Of a stretch of 64,000 bases of DNA, positions 52,970-64,000 are shown piece by piece. Origin of the DNA: Proteromonas lacertae (Eukaryota; Sar; Bigyra; Opalinata; Proteromonadidae); NCBI GenBank assembly GCA_002245135.1, contig NGBS01000034.1, positions 22,112 to 86,111 on the forward strand, read 5' to 3'. The notes beneath the pieces were generated by a model. The model was given only the letters and a program-made list of their open reading frames with translations. It made no database searches and was not told the DNA's origin. Each line of letters starts with the position of its first letter. Within the stretch, counting starts at the first letter, position 1. Made by a program: the position numbers and the translations under genes.

Positions 52970-54805
52970 ATATTCTTCATAACAACTAATCTTTAGTTAA
53001 TGGATTCTTAATATCTTCTTCAGAAGTTCTAATACCAAATATATCATACACTGCATTCTTCTTTGGATTCATTACTATTTGCTGAAGTCTTTTTTTATAG
53101 GTGTTAATATCCTTTTTCTTAGGATTAGGATGAATCTATTTAATATAAAATATCATCAAATATACTAGTATTTTGTCTGCTGTTTTCTTCATATTCTCTA
53201 ATAATTTTGATGAAACTTCAAGCTTTATTAAAGATGTAGATGATACTAATGGAATTTGCATGTTTTCATTTCTATTCATTAGATAGTAATAATTTAATAA
53301 TATACACTAAATATAGCTTTTTATTAACTTTATCATCTTTAACTAATGCTAGACTCTTTTCATCTTGGCACATCTTTCTTTTCACAGCTGCAATAACCAC
53401 ATCTCCATGTTCTGGATTAACTAGTTTATTTCCTAATTTCTTAATGGAATCATCTCTCATTTTGTTATTATAATTGAAGTTTCTTTCGTCTATATAATCT
53501 TGAAACTGTTCTATGATATTTCCATTTTGTGTTATATCTTTTTTGATTCTATCTTTATAATCTTCTTCTTCCATTATTGTTACTTCACCATTACCACTAT
53601 TACCACCATCATCACTATTATCGCTATCATTACCATCTTCATCTACATCTATAACATGATCAGAACCACCATTATTGCCATTAACGCCATTAGCTCCTTC
53701 TTCAACTTCATATTCACTGTCTGCTTTAACTTCTTCGCCATCACTGTCATCATTACCATCATTATTATCACCTTCTATATTAGTATAATCTGGTTTAAAC
53801 TTCTTATTCTGAATCATCAACTCTTTCATGTCCATAAAGAATAAGGATCTTCCTTTACAATTTGTTCTTCTGCATCTATGATTATTAATTATTTCTGTTA
53901 TTCTTTCCAAGTATTCAGTCCAATAAACATCAGGATTATCAACCTTCATAGCTGCTATCTTTTCTTTAATGAATCTATTATATCTCTCCACTTTACCATT
54001 GCATTGTGGGTGTCTAGGCTTGCTATGCGCAATTATAATACCATATTTACTAAGCATATCTTTCATTAAAGCATTTTTGAATTCTTTACCATTATCCATC
54101 TGCATAATTTCAGGAGGACCAAAGATTCTTATAAAAGATTGTACATTTTTCACTGTTTCTTTATCTGTTTTGCGTTTCTGGGCATATAACATGATAAAAT
54201 TAGAGTAATGGTCGATGACAGTTAAGATATAATGGTAGAGATCTTCTTCTTTTATGTTCGTGTAATCTTTATTACAATTGTCCATTTCTACAAGATCAAT
54301 CAAAACTCTTTCTCTAGGTCTTGTAACAACAATAGGGTGTGTTGGTTGTGCTCTTTTAGCCTCCTTAAGTTTAATACAATCATAGCATGTTGTCAAATAA
54401 GCTCTAATCATCTTTCTGTTAATACCATAATAACCATGAACTGGATCATTAATTACATCTCTTAAAGATGATTCTTTACAATGGGCATTATCTCTATGTA
54501 ACTTGTCTAAGAAGTCGAATGAATCTTCAAATTTAATGACTTCTCTTCCTTTAAAATACAGTTTACCTGTAGATTCATCGCAAGTGTAATAGCCTCTATT
54601 GGCTGAAGTTCCAGCTAAATCATGAAAGAACTTGTACTTATTCTTATCAAAAGCTGCACAATCACGAGTCTTTTTATTGCTCTTTCCCTTCGGCTGTACC
54701 ACCTTCTCTGGTTGGTCATTTTTTGCCAGTAACACCTTTATCTTCTCATAATAAAGAGTTTTATGATCGCTCTTTATGACGCTTTCTAGATTTAGAATGT
54801 CGGAC
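52970..54805 (-). CDS. Transposon Y: integrase plus start of protease linker, 3'-truncated
   Basis: Sister of transposon X. The first visible exon begins after an AG at 54,806 at the same codon position as in X (VIKSDHKTLYYEKIK vs LLRADHVKHYYEEID). Zinc-binding HRDNAHCK...CYDC; DDE residues in RVLIDLVEMDN, MQMDNGKEFKNAL and CNGKVERYNRFIKEK; then a long acidic linker. Introns of 34 nt (53,272-53,305) and 30 nt (53,136-53,165) match those in X. The last exon (INTYKKRLQQIVMNPKKNAV, DIFGIRTSEED) ends at the R repeat; a TAG there aligns with Gln of X (LTEEQLENV). The integrase domain itself is intact. Confidence 0.82.
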
Positions 54806-55296
54806 CTATGATAGAGATTATAATAGGAATATATAGAATGATATATATTTATAGAAATTATAGTAGAATAGCTTTTATAGATATTTTACTGTGTTATTTT
54901 ATAATACTCTTACCCCCCCCAAAAAAAATGATTTATTATTTAAGATGTAAGTGTAACAATATTTATAAAAATATATCTTCTTTTTTCTTTTCTTTTGACT
55001 ATTTTAAATTATACCAATGTAATAATTTACCAATCATTCATTACAATTGTTATATGTGTTGTATTATTATAGTAATCATTCAATACAATTTACCAATAAT
55101 TCTTTTTATTTATATAAATTCTGATTATTGAAAATGTATTTTTCATTAATTTGGTATAATATTTCTAGAAGAAGAAAGAATAATTATCATCTTATTTTAC
55201 TATAATTCTTCTAAAACCATTATCAACACAATTCCACTTTAATTTTTTTATTTGTATTTTTCATTTAATTTCTTTTCTTTCTCATATCATATTTTC
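54806..55296. other. AT-rich spacer upstream of transposon Y
   Basis: No coding frame recognised. A first exon of transposon Y could lie here, but none is convincing. Confidence 0.4.
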
Positions 55297-58200
55297 AATC
55301 TTTGCTTCATCTTGGGCACCAACTACTATCTCATCATATTGATCTTCAAATCTTGCTAAATTCATTATAAAGATATTATCTAATGTAAATGTCTTGGTTA
55401 TTGCAATTATCTTTAAAGTTTTGAATTAATATTAAACTCTCTTTGAAATTATCAATCACTTCATAATATACTAGAATTTTCATAAACAAAGTCTCTTATA
55501 CGTTTATAAATTGTATAAATATGGGATATGGAGTAATGGGTAGTTTGAATAACATCTCAGTATTTAATAATTCTTCTATCTTTTCATTCAACTTTTGTTT
55601 ATTGAATATTTTCTACTGGAAATGCCCCAGTATCTACTGTTTGAGTTTCACCTGCTTCAATATCGATTTGGGTTGGTTCTATTGTGAATATTCCATCATC
55701 ATTTTTCATTGACAAATCAACTGTTGCAGAAAACATTCCATTATTACTGAATTAAATTGTTTCACAATTACTAGCTTTTAAAGATGGATTGTTTTCTCTC
55801 ATATTTATGTTTTTGCCTATTAATAATTGACCAAATTCATAATATCCTTTGTTCTTTATTTATCTCTTACTTATTATTTGTTGTTCATTCTTTTGTTTTA
55901 TTGATTTCATAAATATATCTTTCGGATTTTGATTAATTTTTGGATAATCACAAATACCACTGATTGGAACTTCATACGTTTTATCTTTATTAACTATCTC
56001 AAAGTGGAAACAATAGTTAAATTTACAAGTTTCTAATTATTCAAATGTCACTTTTAATGGCAATTCTTCATCAGGTTCTAATTTCCATCTTGTGGCATTA
56101 TTTTCATCTATTAATTTATAATTACTTGTTGATATTAAGGGTTTTCTTGAATTTGCTTCTTAACTAATTGGAATACTACTGGAGGTGGAACTTTCCAATC
56201 TCCATATGTATTAAACAATGGAACTGTTTCTTTGATTTCTTGAATTATTATATCAATATCACTTTCACCATTGTTATTGATTATATCACATAATAAACCA
56301 ACTCCAAATGGTGGTGGAGGAGGTGGTGGTGGTTTTTCTTTTTTACATTTCTATGAGTTTTTATCTCCTTTCTTATCAATTGATTTACTTCTTTTTCCTC
56401 CTTTCTTTGGATCAGATAAAGCTGATCTTTCTTCTACTACTGGTTCTGGTTCTTCAGGTGGTGGTAATTCCACTGCCAATTTATCACCTACATTTCTTAC
56501 TTCAGTTTGAATTACATTATAATCTTTATATTATACAATAAGTTGGTACTCCTTGTACTTTGATTGGAATTGCTAAATCATATCTTCCATAAGGCAAATC
56601 AGATTTCGCTGTAAAACTAGCTGTAAATGTCACTGTTGAACTTTCTGGTAATCTTTTCACTTCATCTGGAGTTAATGTATATCCACTCTCTTTTAAAGTT
56701 CTTCTTTCTATTCCGAAATTCACTGGTAAATTACCTATGTTAGTTATTGTAAATGTCTTCGTCTTGCAATCAATTCGAACTACATTACCAAAATCTACTA
56801 CATAATAAGCTAATGGAAATTCACCTAAATGTAAATTAGATATTTTCTTATTCGCCATTTTTGTTGTTTTGCCTGTTTTATTACTGATATTTGTTAAACC
56901 AGTTTCAGGTGTTTTTGTGGTTTTATCAACTACTCCTTCACTTTTTGAACCATTTATTGATGTTCCATTTAATTCTTTCTCTTTTCGAGCTAAACATAAA
57001 TCAACAGGATTTTGATTGTTTATTTCACCTAATAATTAATCAATATAATATAATCTTAATGCTTCAAATTCTCTATCAACTGTGATTTGTAATCCTGTTG
57101 TATTCTTTCCTGAAGGTAATTTGTTCGTAATTGTTCGTATTTATCATTCTGTTGTGAATTCTTACTTCTGACAGAAACTGATTTTTGACTATTTACTCTT
57201 GCAGAATACTGTTTCTTGTTTTCATCTTTTTCTTTTTCTTTACATTTTTCTTCTTCTGCATTTGTATTTGCTATAGTTGGTTCTTCACTATGTGGTGCTA
57301 ATTCTCCTTCTAGTTTTGGTTCTGGTGGTAATTCTTTTAACCATGTGTTGGTGAATTAACTGGAACTCCATCTACAATTATTGGCTTTTCAGCTTCAACT
57401 GGTTTTTCTTTTTCTTCTTCTGTTGACGGTTGTTCTGGCTGTTGTTGTTGTCTTGCTTCTTCTCCTTCAGTATTTATAATAGTGTTATTATTACTTTCAT
57501 CTATTGAAGATTCCACTACTTCAGGTAAAGATGGTTGTTGTTTGATTGGTGATGGTAAAGCTGGAATGATAATGGATGTTCTGTATTGGATAATTCAATC
57601 AATCTATCAGCTTCTTCTAAGTAGTATTCCCAATTATCTGGTATTCAGCATCATTCGCTTTGATATTTGCATAAATACCTGTTATATAAAGTAGAAAATC
57701 TATTGGAACATAATGAGCTATTTCTATTGCTAATTTCTCTATTACTGAATCTGGAATTCCTACTCTCATTTTAACAGAGATTCTTTGTTGATCATGAGAT
57801 GGAATTAATCCATTACATGGTGAAACACCAACTAAACCAGGTCGAGATACATTATCAGTTGAGATTTTAAATGGAAAATCTACTGAACCTGTATTAAATA
57901 TATGAAAATCTCTTTCTTCTACTTTCATATAAGGAATTCTACTAAAATCAATATGTTGTTTATCCAATCTATAAGATACTACAGAACTTTCACCTTTCAT
58001 TTTGATATTATAAACTGGTCCTCCATCTACATAACATTTACCCAATGCTCTTGATAATACATGTGGTATTCCAGAATATCTCAAATCCATTTCTTCACAT
58101 TCACCTAGTTGTAAAATACCTTGAATTGGAGTGATTTCAAATACTTCATTGATTGGAGATGTTTGATTTTCAGTTTCATCTATTTCTAATTCCCAATGAT

Positions 58201-60100
58201 CAGGACAAGGAATTGTTCGACGATTTTCAGTTGAAAATAATAATGTTTTTTGAGAATTATTCAATATACAACCAAAATCAAAATCATTTTGAGATAACCA
58301 TAAATTGGGAAAGGCAACATCAGCTACACATGGAATTGAATCTTTCTGAGGATAATCTTCATATCTTATATTCAATATTCCATTTATTTTACATGAGATT
58401 TTATCATCTTTATAATTTGGATCAAATTCCACTGTCACATTCGTTGATTCATTTGGTTCTAAATGGAATTCATTCATACTCAATAATAATGGAGCTGCTA
58501 CACTTATTATCACATCTAAACTCAACGTTGATATATTCTTAAATACAACTGTCTTACTTTGAACTTCGATTTTCTCTTCAGAACATTGAATTAATGGATT
58601 CATAAAGTTCACTTTTACTTCGGTTTCTTTTGCTTCATTATTTCTTATTTCTCCATCAATTTCCTCAAACAAGAAAACATTTTCATCACTTCACAGGGTT
58701 TTTCACAACTTCAGATGTTACAAAATTTCAAGCAGTATTGGGTTTTTAATTCGATTGCATTGTGAGTTATAGTAAATATAGCTTCATAAGGTTTGAATTC
58801 CATTTCACTTTCCATCTTTGATTTATTGGCTTTAAAAAGATTTTTCTTTTTCTGCTGCAGTTTGATTTATCCAAGTTAATCTTTGACTTCTTAAACCTCG
58901 ATTTTCTAATAAAAATACTCTTCGATTGTTCTGTTTGTGAATTGATCACCAAAATTAATTACATCTACTGGATCTTCTCAAAATATTGCTGTTATTATAC
59001 ATTTAGCTGTAACTGGAAGAATTGCACTATCTCCTTCAGTTATTGCTATGTATATTGTATCTTTATAAGCTGATACATCTTCCAACATACACCTAACTAC
59101 TATCTTTTGAGATTCTTTACTTTGTAATATACCATCAACTATATCAGTATTAAAATAAAATCCTCGTTCAAAATCTAATTTATAAAAAGCTGGAATTGAA
59201 GTTGGATTAGTTATTGTAAATTCTTTTGTATGAGTATCTAAACAAGTTATATCACCAAATTTTATATGATTTAAAGTAGATTTTATCACTGGTCCAAGTC
59301 CATTTGCTTCTAATACTAATACCAATGGAGGATATTGACTGCCAATTATTTGAATATATAATGGAATTCTCATATCACCTAATTTCTCAGGATTTAATTA
59401 AATTTTAATCATTTGAGTGCCATTGGTCCAATTACTTCTTTCATCTTGTTCTGTTTTCAAATTGAGCATATAAATTGGATTTATTCTTTAATGTTAAAGT
59501 TCGATAATAAGTATATCTTAAATAATACCATATTTCAATGATTCTTCTAATAATTCTACTTCAGCTACTCGACATTCAGCACTTATTGGAATTGTTAATA
59601 AAGCTTCACCTGCACTTTCAATATCAATTGCTAAACAATAATCATATACTTTTATTGTTTGAGATATGAAATTGATTTTGATTTTCTCTTCTCCTTTTGG
59701 TAATACTGTTGCTACTGCTTGAATTATTTCGAATTCTTTGTTTAAGTAATTACCATCTTGAGGAACTCGTAAATTGAATATAAATGGAACAGAGGAAGTA
59801 TTTCTTAATATCAAATCAGTTGAGTTTAAAAACGCATAACTTACAATACCAAAATCTAGTTTATTCTTATTAAAGAAGAATGTTGGACCAACTACATGTC
59901 CTTTTATTGTTAATACCACATTATTAGTTGCTCCTTTTAATGCAAATTCAAAATGATCACTAAATTCACCAAGAGTTGAACTTGTATAAGATACTTCGAT
60001 TGTTACACTTTCTTCTATATCTAATTCACCTTGGTGGAGTAAATAGTACATTTGGTTTAATTGATCCTTCATTGGTAAGTGATACTTCAACCAATATCTA
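55297..60100 (-). pseudogene. HYDIN-like (ASH/MSP-domain) fragment B, inverted copy of A
   Basis: Covers the same 4.8 kb as 13,398-18,185 in reverse orientation and ends at exactly the same base on its 3' side. The longest block (57.6-58.7 kb) contains VAFPNLWLSQNDFDFGCILN, QHIDFSRIPYMKVEERDFHI and the KGESSVVSYRL strand. It has CAA where A has TAA in the LQLGEC and NSQQND contexts, but shares many TAA, TAG, TGA and frame changes with A, including the 25-nt intron candidate (55,592-55,616). A 50-base deletion near 59,420 is private to B. The 5' side is fused into the PolB3 frame. Confidence 0.72.
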
Positions 60101-62755
60101 TTCTCAGTATTTTCACATGTCTTTCCATAAGCGATATTTAAAATAAGCTTAAAAGTATCAGCATCAGCATCCCTTCCTTCTAACTTAGCTTGTCTTCTTA
60201 AGTTATGATTCATCATTACAAAATTATGTGCATAATTAGACTCTTTAAATCTGATAATTTTATGAATATGATGTATAACATAGTTATATTTGTTGTTAAA
60301 TCACATACTATTTTAGGAACATTTGACTTTAACTTTTTGACTTTATATGGTTTATCAATATTATTTTTTAACTTCTGAAACTAATCCTAAAGACTCTGCC
60401 CATTTCTTTTGTATTTCAGATAAATTATCATAGTCAACTATTTTTCTTTCAGGTAACAAAGGATATTCAGCAAATTTTTTTCTTTCATCGCTATTACTAG
60501 GAGGAGAAATATCTACTTCCAGAATATATCCATACATATTTTTATTAATCCATTCTGTATTGTAATATTTTTCTCTTTGTTCTTCATAGTAATGTAATGA
60601 TAATATTTTCTTTACATTTTCAGTAGTTGGTTCAATCCATTCAAATTCACTATATGGTAACTTCATGCTAGCCATAGTACTTGGATATAAACTATTATAA
60701 TCCATATACAAAATATATGTTTGATTATCTGGATCCTGTACTTCCTTTTTTTTTCTCTTGCCATTGTGGTTGATAATGATTCCAAGACTCTGCATATCTC
60801 ATACTACCAACCATAGAAATCCCACCTATTAATCCAGAATGTATAAAGTCATAAATATCAGAGTCACTTATTAAATCAATTTTTACATCACAATTTTTAA
60901 GGAATATACTCCAAGATAAACCAGGTGAACTACAATGCCATAATGGATCCAAAGTAAAATTATTCCATATAACATCTCTAAAATGTTCAAATACGCATGT
61001 TAAAGTAAGAACATCTAATCTGAGATAAAATAAATTGTAGTCCATTAAGTTATCACATTTAATAACTTTCCATAAAGCCTGACAACTAGCATATTCAACA
61101 TCTGTTACAGTATTATCATCTTTTAGCTTTGAATAGAATGCTTCTTTAGGAGGTAGTTCAAAAGTATTAAAATATTTAGATAATGAATCTACATATTCAT
61201 ATGGAAAATATCCTTTAGATAAACACCATTTATGGATAAAAGCATCAATATTCATATCATGATCCAATTTGCCAGGAGCAGAAATTTTTTTATAAATATC
61301 TTCATATACATAACTGAAATATTTTTGATAATTTCCATTATCCTTTTTGCTTGAGTATATAATGACTTTGTTAAAGAATCTAAAGAACTTGGTAAGAATT
61401 GATATGAGTCCATAAAGTATAATTTGTTGAACTTTATTAATAAAAATTTATTATCTGTTTTGGGTAATACTGATAACTGTGATTTATATTGTTTTTTGTT
61501 TTTATATTTTCTTATTTTGCCATCTTTACATTTAATAATTCTATAAGCAGATTGTTCATCTATTTCATCTATTACATCTTCTAATTCTAACAATGCATTA
61601 ACTTCTTCATTATTAATTTGGATTATTTCACTTTCAGCTTCTTGAGTTTCCATATCACTTAAAGAATCATGTAATGACTCATACTGAAATTATTATTATC
61701 ATCTTTTTCTTTTGTTTTTCTTTTCTTAAATTTTTCACATAATCTTTTATTTTATTTGCTGTTATAAAGCCATTAGTATAAGGAGGTAATGGAGTAAATG
61801 TATCACTATCTTGATGTGGAACAGGAATAGAATTAGAATTAATACTATTATCATCTTCTTCAGTATCACTATCAGATTCAGTATCTGAAGCATAATTTAC
61901 ATTAGGATCAATATTATTTTCTTTACAAAATTCATCTCTTAACTTATTATCCCATCTGGACAATCCTCTAATAATGAAATTATTGTCATAATTTTTGGAA
62001 TTATGAGCAATACAAGGGATTGGCATATTATTTAAACATACATGGAAGTTACAATTATTACATATTCTACCTATAAATTGTCCACTAAAGTGGTCGTGGT
62101 GTAAACAGGTTTCTTATTCTTATTTATAATCAAATGGTTCTTTACAGTATATGCAATAATTCAATTTATTTTTAGGATCTTCTCTATTATATCCTATCAT
62201 TTTTCAGGATTTTTTAATTTTTCTTCATATAAATCTAATATTTCTTTTTGTATTTCCATAAATTTAGCTATTAATCTATCCTCTAAATCTGTTTCATTAT
62301 CTTTAGGTGTTTTAAAATCATACTCAATTTTATTAGGATATATATTAGGATATTTTGATACAACATATAAACACCAACTGGATAATATATGCTTTGATAA
62401 TATACCTTTCTCATTTAAAATTGGATCTGTTACTTTCTCCTGATAAACTTCAGTATCCCAATATATTACTATAGGTATTAATTGCATATATTTAAAGTTT
62501 TTAAATTCCAATTGAATATTTTTCTCAGGGAAATTTCTTATAATACCTTTATGTTGTTGACAATTATATTTTTCATGTTGTATTCTTTTTTCATCTGTTG
62601 ATAATAAAGCAAAACAATAATTACATCTAGGATAACCATTTTACACTTCTTTCCTTTAGGTATTAATATTACATTTAATTTTGTAATAGTATAATAATGT
62701 TTTTCATTATATAATAAATTTACAAGTGGATAATATATATATATAACCGTAAGAA
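60101..62755 (-). pseudogene. Protein-primed DNA polymerase B of Maverick 3 (PolB3), truncated
   Basis: In order: YPRCNYCFALLSTDE, Exo I IVIYWDTEVYQ, zinc pair CIYC...CNNCNFHVC, Exo II AHNSKNYDNNFIIRGL, GYFPYEYVDSLSKYFN, YNLFYLRLDVLTLTCVFEHF, motif A YMDYNSLYPSTMASMKLPY and motif B FKLILNIAYGKTCEN. It then runs into HYDIN-like fragment B, losing motif C (the DTD block) and the thumb. TAA codons at 62,120 and 62,114 stand two codons apart in frame (DYK-E-ETCLHHDHF) and fit Gln. Several one-base shifts (near 62,640, 62,200, 61,690, 61,260, 60,780, 60,290) split the frame. It complements PolB2, which lacks motif A. Confidence 0.83.
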
Positions 62756-62929
62756 TATCACTGTATGTGGGTAAACCGTACCAGACTATTCTTAGGTGCC
62801 TTCTACAGATAAGAATAAGCGATTTGAGTGTGAATTAGTTTTTGGTACGGTTATACTGGAGCAAGTGGTGAATTTAAAATTGTGTATATATTTTAGTGTG
62901 TGAATAAATTTATGGGGTCAAATTTTATT
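62756..62929. other. Spacer with ACCGTACCA inverted motif
   Basis: No gene. AAACCGTACCA (about 62,770-62,780) and TGGTACGGTT (about 62,853-62,862) form an inverted pair, possibly a small hairpin or transposon-end relic. Confidence 0.35.
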
Positions 62930-63945
62930 TTTATGTTTTTAATAGTTTTTAGCATAGGATAATAGAAATAAAGTGTTTAAATAGATAGTTAGCTACCTGT
63001 TCTACCCCCGGCAGGGTAGCTACTTTATAGAATAAGAAATGTATTTCTATGTAAGTAAGTAGCGTGTCCTGTGTAGCCTAGCTAGGACTTAGTGATTAAA
63101 TAGTGTGGTGCCAAGCTACAGAATACGTTCTTACTTTTTTAGTTATTTTTTCATTCATCAATTTATTAATGGATTTATATAGTGTAGTTAAAAACATTCA
63201 AAAGAATTTAAATAGTGTCAAAAATATATATTTAAAGAATTATCTGCAGTATTCTATATTTTTTAATAAATCGAAATTCTGACGAGAAACTGTTGTTATA
63301 AACAGAAAAAAGAAACAGTTTTGATTTTCCTGATATTTTTGAAAAACCTTTTTTATCAAAAAAAAAAAATGTTTGCTTTCAACTTTGCTTATTAGAAATA
63401 GTGAAGATTATTTAGATAAGTGTATATGTGGAACTTGTAAGTTTTACTTATATTTTAACCATAATATAAGTGCAGTTTTAGATAGTCCATTACCTAAGGA
63501 AGAGATAAAGTCTTATAATGAATTCTGTGCTATTTGTCATCAAAAGATGTGGACAAAGTATAGTGATAAGAGATATTGCATGATGCTTTTCGATATAAAC
63601 CATCAATAAAACCAAGAGGATTAAATAAACATTATTTTGCAGTGTTTGATAAGTATATTGAGTGGTTAACACTACCTGAAGGAATGGGAAGTGTTCATTT
63701 GAAGAAGAATCCTATGTTGGAAACATTAAGTAAAGAAGAATTATATATTTGATGATAGTGATGATGATGAGGAAGAAGAAGTACAAGAAGAAGTTAAAGG
63801 AAATAATGATCAAACTACAATAAACATAGCCTAAATTTTAAAACGAATCTTTATCTTAAAATGATTTGGAACAGGGTTTAAAAATATGCGTAATTTAATA
63901 AAAATCACATAACATAATAAAAATAATATACAAACATAATAAAAA
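62930..63945 (+). repeat. Module S, right-edge copy
   Basis: Inverted counterpart of 24,841-25,870: GTAGCTAC motifs, GTCCTGTGTAGCCTAGCTAG, the zinc protein gene and the ATCATTTTAAGATAAAGATTC-type 3' flank (here its complement). It precedes the 3' end of another 274-aa gene, so it is an element-end module. Confidence 0.75.
63373..63834 (+). pseudogene. Zinc protein, copy 3 (frameshifted)
   Basis: The best-preserved N-terminus: SEDYLDKCICGTCKFYLYFN and SYNEFCAICHQKMWTKYSDK. Frameshifts after CMMLFDI (near 63,590) and near 63,720 break the conserved second half and acidic tail. It supplies the CAA codon matched by TAA in copy 1. Confidence 0.6.
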
Positions 63946-63971
63946 ATATAATAACCATAATATAATTATTA

Positions 63972-64000
63972 CTAAAATGGTTCTGTAACACCTGTATCTA
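63972..64000 (-). CDS. 3' end of another 274-aa Maverick protein (partial)
   Basis: The last nine codons plus TAG match the end of the 37.8-kb gene (DTGVTEPF, there also TAG). The gene continues beyond the window, implying a further Maverick to the right. Confidence 0.6.

Noticed and set aside
53500-54208. Plus-strand Ile/Phe/Thr-rich frames across transposon Y
   Set aside because: Antisense to the integrase and its acidic linker.

Overview
This window looks like germline (transposon-rich) DNA of a protist, most likely a ciliate. It is very AT-rich. The strongest organism-level clue is the genetic code. In many frame-conserved genes TAA and TAG sit where glutamine belongs: DNA polymerase, penton, capsid, integrase-protease, coiled-coil and HYDIN-like genes. 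TGA sits where tryptophan belongs in some. Yet TAA and TAG also end the homologous capsid, penton and protease genes at equivalent positions. That is the pattern of a context-dependent code of the Condylostoma type (NCBI table 28), or close to it. Introns are tiny (25-43 nt, GT...AG), and several are conserved between paralogues. A decayed standard-code genome with many C-to-T changes is the main alternative.

Layout. (1) 0.7-12.4 kb: a Maverick/Polinton-like (Tlr-like) element with integrase, adenovirus-type protease, small basic, acidic and membrane proteins, packaging ATPase, double-jelly-roll major capsid protein (MCP) and penton, but no visible polymerase. (2) 13.1-18.2 kb: fragment A of a HYDIN-like axonemal gene, followed by the 3' half of an integrase-protease transposon and R repeats. 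(3) 20.5-23.5 kb: transposon X, a spliced gene fusing a DDE integrase to a C48 (Ulp1-like) protease. (4) 24.1-25.9 kb: end of another Maverick. (5) 25.9-32.2 kb: a 640-bp palindromic element (P1), an FkbM methyltransferase, a GT31 glycosyltransferase, a second palindrome (P2) and a GT10 fucosyltransferase. (6) 32.5-41.9 kb: a second, partly broken Maverick with protease relic, PolB, membrane proteins, zinc protein, 274-aa protein, ATPase, MCP and penton. (7) 42.9-45.4 kb: a proline-rich coiled-coil gene split by a hAT-type insertion. (8) 45.4-49.7 kb: protease relic, DUF229 sulfatase-like gene, GT15 mannosyltransferase and another glycosyltransferase. (9) 50.1-52.0 kb: BED-finger hAT transposase. 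(10) 52.5-54.8 kb: R repeat and the 5' part of integrase-protease transposon Y. (11) 55.3-60.1 kb: HYDIN-like fragment B, inverted relative to A. (12) 60.1-64.0 kb: a third Maverick, with a PolB truncated by the HYDIN fragment, zinc protein, and the 3' end of the 274-aa gene at the window edge.

How it fits together. The Maverick genes form a virion-plus-replication kit: capsid, penton, ATPase, maturation protease, integrase and PolB. Dispersed among them is an unusual set of secretory-pathway glycan enzymes with N-terminal membrane anchors. Four of the six (FkbM, GT31, GT10, DxD transferase) are uninterrupted open frames, and they resemble cargo more than host genes. Large inverted repeats (HYDIN A/B, R, zinc module, P palindromes) show repeated rearrangement and nested insertion. 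All calls come from reading translations and motifs by eye; no database search was run.
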